NCBI GenBank assembly: GCA_020634035.1
Contig: JACKCM010000001.1
Location: forward strand, 496,001-560,000
Direction: 5' to 3'
Source of the DNA: Candidatus Obscuribacterales bacterium
GTDB lineage: Bacteria > Cyanobacteriota > Vampirovibrionia > Obscuribacterales > Obscuribacteraceae
Length of the DNA: 64,000 nucleotides
The notes below the pieces were generated by a model, which had not been told where the DNA came from, searched no databases, and saw only the letters and a program-made list of their open reading frames with translations. The position numbers were made by a program, and so were the translations under genes. Positions 1-7,729 of this stretch are shown piece after piece. Every line of letters begins with the position of its first letter. The first letter of the stretch is position 1.

Positions 1-791
1 TCGGCGTTATAGATGGGGAAGAAACGAAGCATGTATTCTCCGGCTCTTCCGAATCGGTAGGTAATGTCACCGACAAAAACCATCAAGTCAGGACGACTGT
101 TCCAGATCTGATGGGCGATGCCCTTGTTACCGGAACGACCGGTGCCCATGTCACCGACCACGGCAAAACGATGTGCCCTGGTCTCCGCCCCGAAAGGAGC
201 GGTGGTGGTGGCGGAAAACACCTGCAGTCCGTCTCTGAAAACGCGGTATTCGAGCCTCTGACCGGCGTTGAGACCGCCGACCGAGACCCTCATCAGACAG
301 TGCGGAGTCAGCCCCTGGAGGCGGACCGGCTGTTTCTCCAGCGCAGAGACCGTCGCTGTCGCGCAGGGCTCTCCACAGACAATCTCGACTCGCCAGTCAC
401 CATCATCATCGAGGGCTGCCCAGACAATCTCGAAACCAGAACCCAGAGACGGCTTTTGACGACCGATCTGAATCGCAGGCTTGAAGAGAAAGGGTCCGGA
501 GCGGATCACGTCGACAAAGGACTGGCAGTTAAAATCAATGGTTTCCTTATCCGGATAACCCTGGTCCGGAGTGCCGACCCAATCACAGGGATCGTCACTC
601 TCTTCGACCTCGGTCTCGGATTTTGAGACGGGCGTTGTGGTCTCGACCGGAGAATTCTCTTCGGTCTTCATCCGACGACGCCATCTCTCAAATCTACGTC
701 TTCGTTTCGCCTTTTTGCTGTTGCGACTCAATAGATAGAGCCCAAGCAGCCAGGCACCGAAGATAGCCAGCAGAAATAGAACGTTGTGCAT
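1..791 (-). CDS. Calcineurin-like metallophosphoesterase (purple acid phosphatase-like), 3' end outside window
   Basis: The reading frame is open from an ATG at 791 to the window edge, about 263 codons. GGAGG lies just upstream of the ATG. Residues 1-20 are a hydrophobic anchor followed by a very basic stretch (KKAKRRRR). A fibronectin-like region of about 100 residues follows. The start of a metallophosphatase domain is then clear: FAVVGDMGTG supplies the first Asp metal ligand and FVGDITY the second (GD.xY motif), with RFFPIYNA at the edge. This order is that of purple acid phosphatases and related phosphoesterases, which cleave phosphomonoesters outside the cytoplasm. The distal His ligands lie beyond the window. 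The gene follows the CorC-like gene by 57 bases on the same strand, so the two are probably cotranscribed. Confidence 0.8.
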   Translation of the reverse strand, partial: MHNVLFLLAIFGAWLLGLYLLSRNSKKAKRRRRFERWRRRMKTEENSPVETTTPVSKSETEVEESDDPCDWVGTPDQGYPDKETIDFNCQSFVDVIRSGPFLFKPAIQIGRQKPSLGSGFEIVWAALDDDGDWRVEIVCGEPCATATVSALEKQPVRLQGLTPHCLMRVSVGGLNAGQRLEYRVFRDGLQVFSATTTAPFGAETRAHRFAVVGDMGTGRSGNKGIAHQIWNSRPDLMVFVGDITYRFGRAGEYMLRFFPIYNA

Positions 792-848
792 ATTGCCTCC
801 ATTTTTTGCTGCATTAGAGGCTGAAGTAATTGGGAGCATGCGACCTGT

Positions 849-2171
849 CTACGGCAGAGGAGCTTTCCTCACGTCGACCTCGGTGACTTGCTTCCCTTTG
901 ACGGTAGCAACTTGCAATAAAGCCTTCTCAACCCGGACGCTGTCTCCAACTTTGGGCGCATGACCGAGACGTTCAGCAAGAACACCTGCGATGGTCGTGC
1001 AACCGCTGTCACACTCGATCACCACACCAAAGGTAGTGGCAAACTCGAAGAGAGTGACGTCGCCGTTGATGCGCACGGTGTTGTTTCCGACTTTCTTGAT
1101 GTCGATACTGGGCTTGTCGTATTCATCCCAGATTTCGCCGACCAGCTGCTCGACAAGGTCTTCGAGAGTGACCAGACCGACAATGGCGCCTTCTTGGTTT
1201 CGCACCATGGCGATCTGAATTCGCTTCGACTTCATCATGTCGAGCAGGGCGCTGGCAGGCATAGTGTCCGGAACAATGTAGGCTTTGCGGACAAGATTGG
1301 AAAGAGAAAAGCCGTGTCTTGCGTCCTGGCTTGTCCAGATGTCGAAAAGATCCTTGGTGTTGAGGATTCCGACAACCGAATAACCTTCATGGCACAAAAC
1401 TGGAAACTTCGAGTGTTTCTCGCGAACCACCACTTCTAGAACCTGGTCCAGGTCCATGGTGTCCACCAGAAAATCTATCTCCTCCCGGGGCAACATGGCA
1501 TCTGCCACGGCAATCGCCTTCAGCTCCAGAGCCCGTTTGAGAATGTCGGACTGGTTGCGGTCGAGCTTGCCGGCTTCGGCACTCTCGTCCACCAGAATCC
1601 TGAATTCTTGAGGGCTGGGAGCTTTCTGCTCTTCGGGCTTATCAGCAAGGCCGACCATTCTGATGATCAGATTGGAAAGACCGTTGAGTAACCAGATGAA
1701 TGGCGAGGTTACCAGACAGAAAATCCTGAATGGGAAGCCCAGCTTAATCAGAACCGATTCCGGAAATCTGATCGCCAGAAACTTGGGTACCTGTTCTCCC
1801 AGGACAATGTGCAAAGCACTCAGGATAGTAAACGCCATGGCAACGGACAGCCAGCTCGGCAGAGAAAGCCCCTGCAAAGCCGGCACCGTATGCAGTATCG
1901 ACTCAAAGATCGAAGCGAAGGCGTCTTCTCCGAGCCACCCGACCACAAGACTGGCCAGGGTGATTCCGAGTTGGGCACCTGCCACACTCTTGTCCAAATC
2001 GTTTTGAAGCTTTTGCAGAACTCCCGAACCGATCACCTTGTTCTGAACCAGCTCCTCGACACGACTTCTTCGCAATTTGATCACTGCAAATTCAGCAGCG
2101 ACGAAGATGCCGTTGAGGATGATGAACAGAAGGACGATCAGCAGGGAGATCAGACTTGAGCCTATTTCCAT
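849..2171 (-). CDS. CNNM/CorC/HlyC-type transporter (DUF21, CBS pair, CorC-HlyC domain)
   Basis: The protein has 440 residues and full family length. I start it at the ATG at 2171 because GGAGAAAG precedes it; a longer frame to 2231 has no ribosome site. Residues 1-180 form the DUF21 membrane domain with about four hydrophobic segments and the motif NGIFVAAEFAVIKLRRSR. Two CBS motifs follow (ADAMLPREEIDFL and a second ending GIVGLVTLEDLVEQLVGEI). The last 80 residues are the CorC_HlyC domain (VRINGDVTLFEF). The family is linked to Mg2+ or Co2+ efflux and sodium-coupled transport; the substrate cannot be told here. It sits upstream of the phosphoesterase gene in the same direction. Confidence 0.9.
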   Translation of the reverse strand: MEIGSSLISLLIVLLFIILNGIFVAAEFAVIKLRRSRVEELVQNKVIGSGVLQKLQNDLDKSVAGAQLGITLASLVVGWLGEDAFASIFESILHTVPALQGLSLPSWLSVAMAFTILSALHIVLGEQVPKFLAIRFPESVLIKLGFPFRIFCLVTSPFIWLLNGLSNLIIRMVGLADKPEEQKAPSPQEFRILVDESAEAGKLDRNQSDILKRALELKAIAVADAMLPREEIDFLVDTMDLDQVLEVVVREKHSKFPVLCHEGYSVVGILNTKDLFDIWTSQDARHGFSLSNLVRKAYIVPDTMPASALLDMMKSKRIQIAMVRNQEGAIVGLVTLEDLVEQLVGEIWDEYDKPSIDIKKVGNNTVRINGDVTLFEFATTFGVVIECDSGCTTIAGVLAERLGHAPKVGDSVRVEKALLQVATVKGKQVTEVDVRKAPLP

Positions 2172-2750
2172 ACTTTCTCCAGTATTGGGATAGTCTTGAC
2201 CCGATCGAAAGACTGTCCTCCGACCAGGCACTCTGTTAACTCGCGAAACTGAGATCGCTTGTGACTCTCTGTTTCACATCTACCAGCCGTTTGTTCCGAA
2301 GACCGGACAGCTACCCACAACCTCCACAGGAAGTCGAAGGCTCCGGTCGGAAATAAAGACTGGTGTTAATCGGTATTGAAGTTTGGTGTTGAAAAAGTTT
2401 GCTTTATAAGAGCGTAGAAGAAACGTTTCATGACTTTGTAAAACTAATACGCTGTAAAAGCTTGATTCAATGACAGATTCGGAAATAGATCTTAAATACG
2501 GCAGGCGAAGTCAAGGATTGTCATCTATCACAACCTGACATCTTCAAAGGACAGAGAAGAAAAACAGGACAAGAGTAGAGCCACAGAATGTCAACAGGTC
2601 ACATTAGCGGTGCCAACTGTTTATCCGCTTTTAGCCACCTGGATAAGGACTTAATTTTGTAACACGATATTGCAGCACCCGGTGATAAGCCGGAGCAGTT
2701 CTGGTTATAGTTCTCACTTTGTTGAACCAAGACCATTCCAGTCAAATCCG
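2172..2750. other. Divergent gap with promoters for both flanking genes
   Basis: The gap is 579 bases between divergently transcribed genes, so it should hold two promoters. The only clear structure is a short hairpin near 2620-2647 (TTATCC with GGATAA). I see no credible gene. Confidence 0.4.
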
Positions 2751-3695
2751 ATGCAGCTCAATCGCTTCGACAATCTACTTGTCTTCTCGCCCGAATACCA
2801 GACCGACCTGGCCCGATTCGGAGTAATGAAAGACTTTGCCCTGGACCGGGGAATAAGAGTCCTGCAAAAACTGGAGGAAGACTTCGGTTCACCGATACCC
2901 TATCTTACTCCCTCAAAGATCCCGATAGCCGACATTCTTCTGGTGCACAAAAAAGAATATCTGGAGAGCCTCAAAAACACCGATACCTGGCTTTCCATCT
3001 TTGAGTTCAAAGAAAGCGAATACCACCCGGAAAAAGCGGAAAAGCCACTGCATATGATACTGGATGATTTTCGCATCAAATCAGGAGGCACCAGACTTGC
3101 TGCAGAAAACGCCCTGCAGTTCGGATTGACGGCCAATCTTGGCGGTGGTTATCACCATGCTTTTCCTGATATGGGGCGGGGTTACTGCGCTATCAATGAC
3201 ATCGCCATCGCCATAAGGTCATTGAAAAAATCCAGACGTATAGATTCGGCAATGATAGTAGATCTGGACTTTCACCAGGGCGATGGAACAGCCCTCATCT
3301 TCAAAGACGACCCCAGTGTTTTCACCCTCTCTGTCCATTCAAAAGAAGGCTGGCCCGAAGAAAAGCAGAAAAGTGACATCGACATAAACATTCCCGAAGG
3401 CGAAGAGAGTAGTTATCTGGCTAAAACCGAGACTGCCGTGAACCAGGCTCTGAATTGCATAAAGCCGGATCTTGTCGTCTTCGTGGCAGGCTCCGACCCA
3501 TACGAAAAAGATATCCTGCCTGGCTCTCGATTTCTAAAACTGACTCTGGATCAGATGAAAGAGAGAGACAGAATGGTAATCGATAAATTTCACAACCTCG
3601 GCATTCCCCTGACCATCGTTTTTGCCGGAGGCTACGGACCCGATGTCTGGGAAGTGCACTATAACGCCGTAAAACACCTGCTTTCAAAGTTTTAG
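2751..3695 (+). CDS. Histone deacetylase-family zinc hydrolase
   Basis: The frame opens at a TTG at 2670, but the family fold begins around LLVFSPEY, so I favour the ATG at 2751 (314 residues). There is no strong ribosome site at either. Family motifs are intact: GGGYHHAFPD (the two active-site His, residues 135-136), VDLDFHQGDGT (zinc ligands D173 and H175) and GSDPYEKD (third ligand D249), with GGYG near the C-terminus. Bacterial members hydrolyse acetylated small molecules such as polyamines or acetoin-pathway compounds, and may act on acetyl-lysine. The gene stands alone between two long gaps, so context does not reveal its substrate. Confidence 0.85.
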   Translation: MQLNRFDNLLVFSPEYQTDLARFGVMKDFALDRGIRVLQKLEEDFGSPIPYLTPSKIPIADILLVHKKEYLESLKNTDTWLSIFEFKESEYHPEKAEKPLHMILDDFRIKSGGTRLAAENALQFGLTANLGGGYHHAFPDMGRGYCAINDIAIAIRSLKKSRRIDSAMIVDLDFHQGDGTALIFKDDPSVFTLSVHSKEGWPEEKQKSDIDINIPEGEESSYLAKTETAVNQALNCIKPDLVVFVAGSDPYEKDILPGSRFLKLTLDQMKERDRMVIDKFHNLGIPLTIVFAGGYGPDVWEVHYNAVKHLLSKF

Positions 3696-4115
3696 ACCGA
3701 TTACTGGCCAAGCTGCGCTAAATCTGTAGAAGAAGAAACTTGCATTTACTTACTGGTTGACTCGGTATCGATAAAACTCATGAGTTTCGGAAGGGATGAG
3801 AGTTTTAGATTTAAAGATGCGTCAGGCATTTACTTTTCAAGATAACTTAACCGGGTTGTATTCCACTTTGTTGTCATGATAGGTGATTAGTACACTCTTT
3901 TCCGTATCTAGCAGGTACTAGAACCCCCTAACTTCTTCGAACTCCCGTTTTATAGAGCTTTGCCTCCGGCATGCTGCTGAACGGGAGAGTACGTCTGTCT
4001 GCGGAATTTGAGAGTGGATCAACCGTGTCTGCGCTGCTTCAGCTCCATCTGAGCATCGCTACACACAATTTCGACCTGCACGGTCAATACCTCGAACAAA
4101 TTGGAGCATCCAAAA
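3696..4115. other. Gap before the double-ClpP gene
   Basis: The gap is 420 bases. An imperfect hairpin with AAAACTCAT and ATGAGAGTTTT arms lies at about 3774-3809 and may end the upstream transcript. The rest should be the leader and promoter of the next gene; no strong -35/-10 pair stands out. Confidence 0.3.
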
Positions 4116-5438
4116 ATGCAAGAGAATGATGTTATGGCAACCGTGAATCCAGCGCTTCGCGATCTTTCCATGGCCACTCGCACCGCCCTTCTCGAAGGCG
4201 AAGTCCGGACTCTGCAGATGAAGCTGCAGGACATCTACTCCGGCCGGAGCTATGCGCGGACCTACCCCCTGGTGGGCCCCATCGGCGGCGAGGCTACGCT
4301 GAACTTCATCAGCACGCTCCACACCTGGCAGCGTCTCGACGACAAGCCGCGGGATATCGTCATCAACCTCAACTCCTACGGTGAGCAGGACCAGTTCGGT
4401 GCTTCTTTCACCGACAGCTTCGCCATCATCGACGCGATCCGGCGCTTCCAGTCCAAGGGACACCGGGTCATCGTCCAGGTGACCGGCACCGCAGCCCTCC
4501 AGGCCGCGGCCGTGATGCAGATTGCCGATGAGCGCGTGATCACGCCGAACAGCTGGCTCATGCTCTCCGAAGCTTCTTTCCCCGGCTTCCACAGCGGCTC
4601 CGACGCTGCCCGGGATGAGATCAAATTCCGCAAGGATCTGGCAGCCCAGGCTGACCGCTTCCTGCTCGAGCACTCTTCCATCGACGCCGACACCCTGAAA
4701 GCGAAGACGGAGTACGAGAAGCAGTGGTGGATCACCGCCCAGGAAGCCAAGGAACTCGGTCTCGTGGACCGGGTCGGAGTCCATTCCGCCCAGCCCTTCG
4801 AGATGCCCGAGATGCCCGTGGTCATCGGCGACGATGACTCCCCGGCGGAGAAGCTCGCCAAAGCGGACATTCTGCGGAACTTCCTCCGGGCTCACATCCA
4901 GAAGTCCGAGCTGCGCGCGCTCGAGGTCGAAACCCTCAACCCGCGTGAGATCTACTTCTTCGGCGAGGTCAACCATGTCTCCACCGGCATGACCATCCTC
5001 AGCTTGCAGAAGTTCGCCCGCACGCCCCAGGCCGAGGTCGACTTCTACCTCAACACCCCCGGCGGCAGCGTTCATGACGGGCTTGCCCTGATGGACGTCA
5101 TGCAGGAAGTCCGCGCCGGCGGTCACAAGATCAACGTGATCGTCCTCGGTCAGGCTGCCAGCATGGGCGGCTTCATCCTGCAGGCAGCCAGCCACCGTGT
5201 GATGGGCAAGAATGCTCGCATTCTCATCCATCGCATCAGCCGCATCTTCCGCGGTACCGGCTCCCAGCTCGAGGAGCAGGAGGAGCAGATGGCCAAGCTG
5301 GAAGCACAGGCTCTGCCTCTGCTTGCGGCGCGGTCCAAGCTCACCGTGGAAGAGATCCAGAAGCGTTCCGAAAAGAACGACTGGTGGATCGGCTCCGAAG
5401 AAGCCCTGGAGCTGGGTCTGGTCGACGAAGTGATCTGA
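4116..5438 (+). CDS. Tandem ClpP-fold protein: catalytically dead N-domain fused to an intact C-domain
   Basis: The protein has 440 residues, twice the size of ClpP. The ATG at 4116 is preceded by GGAG at a 10-base distance. Residues 45-220 and 275-440 are both ClpP folds. The C-terminal copy has the serine-protease triad: S349 in GQAASMGG, H372 in ILIHR and D422 in KNDWW, with NTPGGSVHDG as the oxyanion region. In the N-terminal copy the equivalent positions are L128 (GTAALQ), S151 (LMLSE) and Q203 (KQWW). Spacing is identical between the two copies (23 residues from Ser to His positions), so the alignment is firm. ClpP and ClpR-type subunits form ring peptidases with AAA unfoldases. Here one chain could supply one active and one structural subunit. 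Codon use is strongly C/G-ending, which suggests high expression. A 54-residue gene follows 37 bases later. Confidence 0.88.
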   Translation: MQENDVMATVNPALRDLSMATRTALLEGEVRTLQMKLQDIYSGRSYARTYPLVGPIGGEATLNFISTLHTWQRLDDKPRDIVINLNSYGEQDQFGASFTDSFAIIDAIRRFQSKGHRVIVQVTGTAALQAAAVMQIADERVITPNSWLMLSEASFPGFHSGSDAARDEIKFRKDLAAQADRFLLEHSSIDADTLKAKTEYEKQWWITAQEAKELGLVDRVGVHSAQPFEMPEMPVVIGDDDSPAEKLAKADILRNFLRAHIQKSELRALEVETLNPREIYFFGEVNHVSTGMTILSLQKFARTPQAEVDFYLNTPGGSVHDGLALMDVMQEVRAGGHKINVIVLGQAASMGGFILQAASHRVMGKNARILIHRISRIFRGTGSQLEEQEEQMAKLEAQALPLLAARSKLTVEEIQKRSEKNDWWIGSEEALELGLVDEVI

Positions 5439-5475
5439 CCTCGCTCTTTTCCAGCTCAACCAAGGACCTACTGCC

Positions 5476-5640
5476 ATGAGCACGAAGACAAAAGTAATCG
5501 GTGCCCGGAACGGAGACGTTCAGGCAATCATCGAAGATGCAGAGACCGAGGGCAACGGCACTCCAACCGGTGTCGCCGCGCCCGGAGCCGAACAACCCGA
5601 CCTGCCTCCGGACTTCGAGTTTCCGGAGAAGGGCGAATAG
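5476..5640 (+). CDS. Small acidic proline-rich protein, 54 residues, unknown
   Basis: The gene lies 37 bases after the double-ClpP gene and shares its codon style, and a strong terminator follows directly. AAGGA precedes the ATG at about 12 bases. The protein starts MSTKTKVIGARNG, has an acidic middle (IIEDAETEG) and ends PPDFEFPEKGE, with no hydrophobic segment and no cysteine. I do not recognise the family. Its position suggests a cotranscribed partner or substrate of the ClpP-like protein, but that is inference from order alone. Confidence 0.6.
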   Translation: MSTKTKVIGARNGDVQAIIEDAETEGNGTPTGVAAPGAEQPDLPPDFEFPEKGE

Positions 5641-5670
5641 TTCTGGCTAAGCGCCTCTGACCGATAGCCC

Positions 5671-5712
5671 GGAGCGCCCCATATCCTTCCAGATATCGGG
5701 GCGCTCCCTTCT
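5671..5712 (+). terminator. Terminator after double-ClpP operon
   Basis: GGAGCGCCCCATATC pairs with GATATCGGGGCGCTCC, followed by a pyrimidine-rich tail. Confidence 0.85.
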
Positions 5713-5763
5713 TGCTTCGTAGCAGACTTCAATTAAAAATTTTGACTTGGACAATTTTTCTTG

Positions 5764-5801
5764 ACGCAGGCCCCTGATTTTCAAGCCTGCGTTATTTTTT
5801 T
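5764..5801 (+). terminator. Second, back-up terminator
   Basis: ACGCAGGC pairs with GCCTGCGT, followed by TATTTTTTT. Two rightward terminators in series end this operon. Confidence 0.8.
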
Positions 5802-5810
5802 CAGAGCCAT

Positions 5811-5830
5811 ATACTATTTTTTATAGTTGA
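5811..5830. repeat. AT-rich inverted repeat between convergent terminators
   Basis: ACTAT-TTTTT-ATAGT at 5813-5827. It lies between rightward and leftward terminators, like ten other sites listed in this annotation. Confidence 0.5.
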
Positions 5831-5847
5831 CTACATTGGAAGAGAAA

Positions 5848-5878
5848 GGGAACCGAAAGCAACTTGCAATCGGTTCCC
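5848..5878 (-). terminator. Terminator of the leftward 5.9-7.1 kb genes
   Basis: GGGAACCGA and TCGGTTCCC form the stem; on the minus strand TTTCTCTTCC follows. Confidence 0.75.
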
Positions 5879-5932
5879 AATAAATCGTCTCAGACCGCTA
5901 TGTCAGCTCTTGATACGACCGTTCAGCCGATA

Positions 5933-6391
5933 TCAGTTGGTGACGTAGGGCTTGAACTCGCGCGGCAGCGGGTCGGTGGCGCCGGGGGGCAGCTTGCCCT
6001 TCTCGGCGAACTGCCAGTTGAACTTGGACATCTGGCTGTTGTACTCGGCGGCGAGGCTGTTGTAGCTCGCCTTGATGCCGGCCACTTCCTGGGACCAGCG
6101 GTTGCAGGTGCTCGGCGCACCAGTCACGGTATCGCTTGCCGTTACGACGCAGTCGGACTGTTTCAGATTGCCGACTCCGGAAACCTCGCCGATGATGGGC
6201 GAGTAAGTGAGGATCTTGCCGCTCGTCGGGTCGACGGCATAGAGGAAGACCAGGGGGTACTTGTCCCCGGTGGTGGCATCCTGGGCATAGAGCCTGGTGT
6301 CGGTCGGTCCCTGGAAGAGATAGATGGCTCCACCAGCACCGAGAACGAGAATCAGAAGTGCGATTGCCGCAGCAATGACCTTACGGTTCAT
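5933..6391 (-). CDS. Membrane-anchored protein of unknown function, 152 residues
   Basis: The ATG at 6391 has AGAGGA upstream; the frame extends further to 6478 but without a ribosome site. Residues 4-27 form one hydrophobic segment (VIAAAIALLILVLGAGGAIYLF), then an exported domain of about 120 residues with two cysteines (SDCVVT and STCNRW) that could form a disulfide. I recognise no family. Codon use is C/G-rich like the adjacent small genes. It lies downstream of a 57-residue charged protein, but a terminator separates them, so it probably has its own promoter. Confidence 0.75.
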   Translation of the reverse strand: MNRKVIAAAIALLILVLGAGGAIYLFQGPTDTRLYAQDATTGDKYPLVFLYAVDPTSGKILTYSPIIGEVSGVGNLKQSDCVVTASDTVTGAPSTCNRWSQEVAGIKASYNSLAAEYNSQMSKFNWQFAEKGKLPPGATDPLPREFKPYVTN

Positions 6392-6429
6392 GAGAACTTT
6401 TCCTCTCAAGTTGAGTTCAAAGAGAAAGT

Positions 6430-6463
6430 GGGAGGGACCGATGCCGGAGCTTCGCTCCCTCCC
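6430..6463 (-). terminator. Terminator after the small charged protein gene
   Basis: GGGAGGGA and TCCCTCCC arms; the minus strand continues with ACTTTCTCTTTG. Confidence 0.65.
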
Positions 6464-6525
6464 GATAGAGTGGATCACTCCACAGAATCAAGCTTGGAAC
6501 AAGAGAACGTCAGAGGAGTTGCAGG

Positions 6526-6699
6526 TCAGCTGCCGGAGGCGGTGTCGGTATCCGAACCGGAGGCGGCTTCGCCTTTCTCCTTCTCGGCCTTTTCCTTCTC
6601 GGCCTTCTCCCGAAGCTTGCGCTTCGCCTCTTCGTTCTGTTCGTGGGCCCAGGCCTCTTCCTGGTCGTAACCGGTGGGAGACAGGGGATGGTTGCTCAT
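6526..6699 (-). CDS. Small highly charged protein, 57 residues, unknown
   Basis: A strong ribosome site (GGAGGT) precedes the ATG at 6699. The first 20 residues read MSNHPLSPTGYDQEEAWAHE. They are followed by a Lys/Glu heptad-like stretch (KLREKAEKEKAEKEK) that should form a single charged helix or coiled coil, and a Gly/Ser/Thr tail. I recognise no family. The strong ribosome site, C/G-ending codons and dedicated terminator support a real and well-expressed gene. Confidence 0.7.
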   Translation of the reverse strand: MSNHPLSPTGYDQEEAWAHEQNEEAKRKLREKAEKEKAEKEKGEAASGSDTDTASGS

Positions 6700-6770
6700 G
6701 ATTGACCTCCATTGAGTTGGTCGATGTGGAGTACAGTGCGAGGACAGCTTATCCCCGCACCGACCAGCCT

Positions 6771-7106
6771 TCAGAAATAGAAGTGCTGGTAGAGGTAGAA
6801 AGCCAGCTCTCTCACCGCCGGGTGCTCGAAACCGAGCTCACGGTCATAGATCGTGACTGCACGGTGGTAGAGAGGCTCAACATGACGGCCGACACCTCGG
6901 GCTTCTTGCGCGGTGGCGAGAAGCACGTAGCAGTGGGCATCGAACCGCGTCTCTGGCCGAGACTCGACAATCGGAACCCTGAGGGCACCGACCAGAAGCG
7001 GCTCAGCGAGATGGAATCGCCGCTGCCGGATATGGTCGGAAGCCTGGCTCAGGAAAAGGCTGTCGGCCTTGTCGGCTTCAATAAGTTGAAATACGCCTAG
7101 CGTCAT
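6771..7106 (-). CDS. TPR-like protein, 111 residues
   Basis: GGAG lies 8 bases before the ATG at 7106. The C-terminal half has the helix-turn-helix pattern of tetratricopeptide repeats (LLATAQEARGVGRHVEPLYHR, then the AxxIYDRELGFEHPAV type of turn seen in kinesin-light-chain TPRs). With room for only two to three repeats it is a short scaffold or adaptor. It is the first gene of the leftward set and its upstream region faces the MocR-like gene. Confidence 0.65.
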   Translation of the reverse strand: MTLGVFQLIEADKADSLFLSQASDHIRQRRFHLAEPLLVGALRVPIVESRPETRFDAHCYVLLATAQEARGVGRHVEPLYHRAVTIYDRELGFEHPAVRELAFYLYQHFYF

Positions 7107-7729
7107 TCATTACTCCGTTTTGTTGCAATTGCATGGCGGGCTGCTAACCCGTCGTACAGAAGAATCTCCCGCAAGCGGCACCGAACTCTCCAGTGAAAAC
7201 TGGAAGGGCTTGTTTAAGACTAAGCCTGGTATTGGTGTTCGGTTTGCTTACTGGTTCCTGAAGGAAAAGAGATTCGACTGATACTTCGTCCTATCAGAAG
7301 AGAGTTGTTATCTCTATGAATAGATATGAACAAGCATCTCTTTACAACCTTTCATATTCTTATAAAGCCTCTATTTACAGGTGTTTATAGGAGCTTTTCC
7401 AAAAACTACACGTGAATCGACATCTTTTGAGCTATTAGGAAAAGTTTCTTTCTCTTGCTGTGGAAACCCTTATGAATTCGGCGTTTAGAAAACTTCCGAA
7501 ATTAGCGCAAACTCTGCCAGGTCAGTTACGGCAAAAGAGTACCAATCGGGTAATAAACTCTATTTGAAAGAAATCGAAATATGGACTTTTGAGCGCTGGA
7601 GAAGCTTTCTTAAACCCTTCATAACCGGAGGAGCCAACAGTATCGGCATCACTTTTAGTACCAGCCAGGCCAAATCTAATCTAACCTGAGCCAATGGTAT
7701 GATAACGAAGAAATAATTGGCAGGATTTT
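7107..7729. other. Divergent gap, possible regulator operator
   Basis: The gap is 623 bases between divergent genes. An inverted repeat TCCAGT-GAAA-ACTGGA lies at 7189-7204, about 85 bases upstream of the leftward gene. It could be an operator for the MocR-like product. The distal part is AT-rich with no other gene visible. Confidence 0.35.

Noticed and set aside
5811..5830. AT-rich palindromes as promoters
   Set aside because: They sit between opposing gene ends, where no gene starts, and lack -35 partners.
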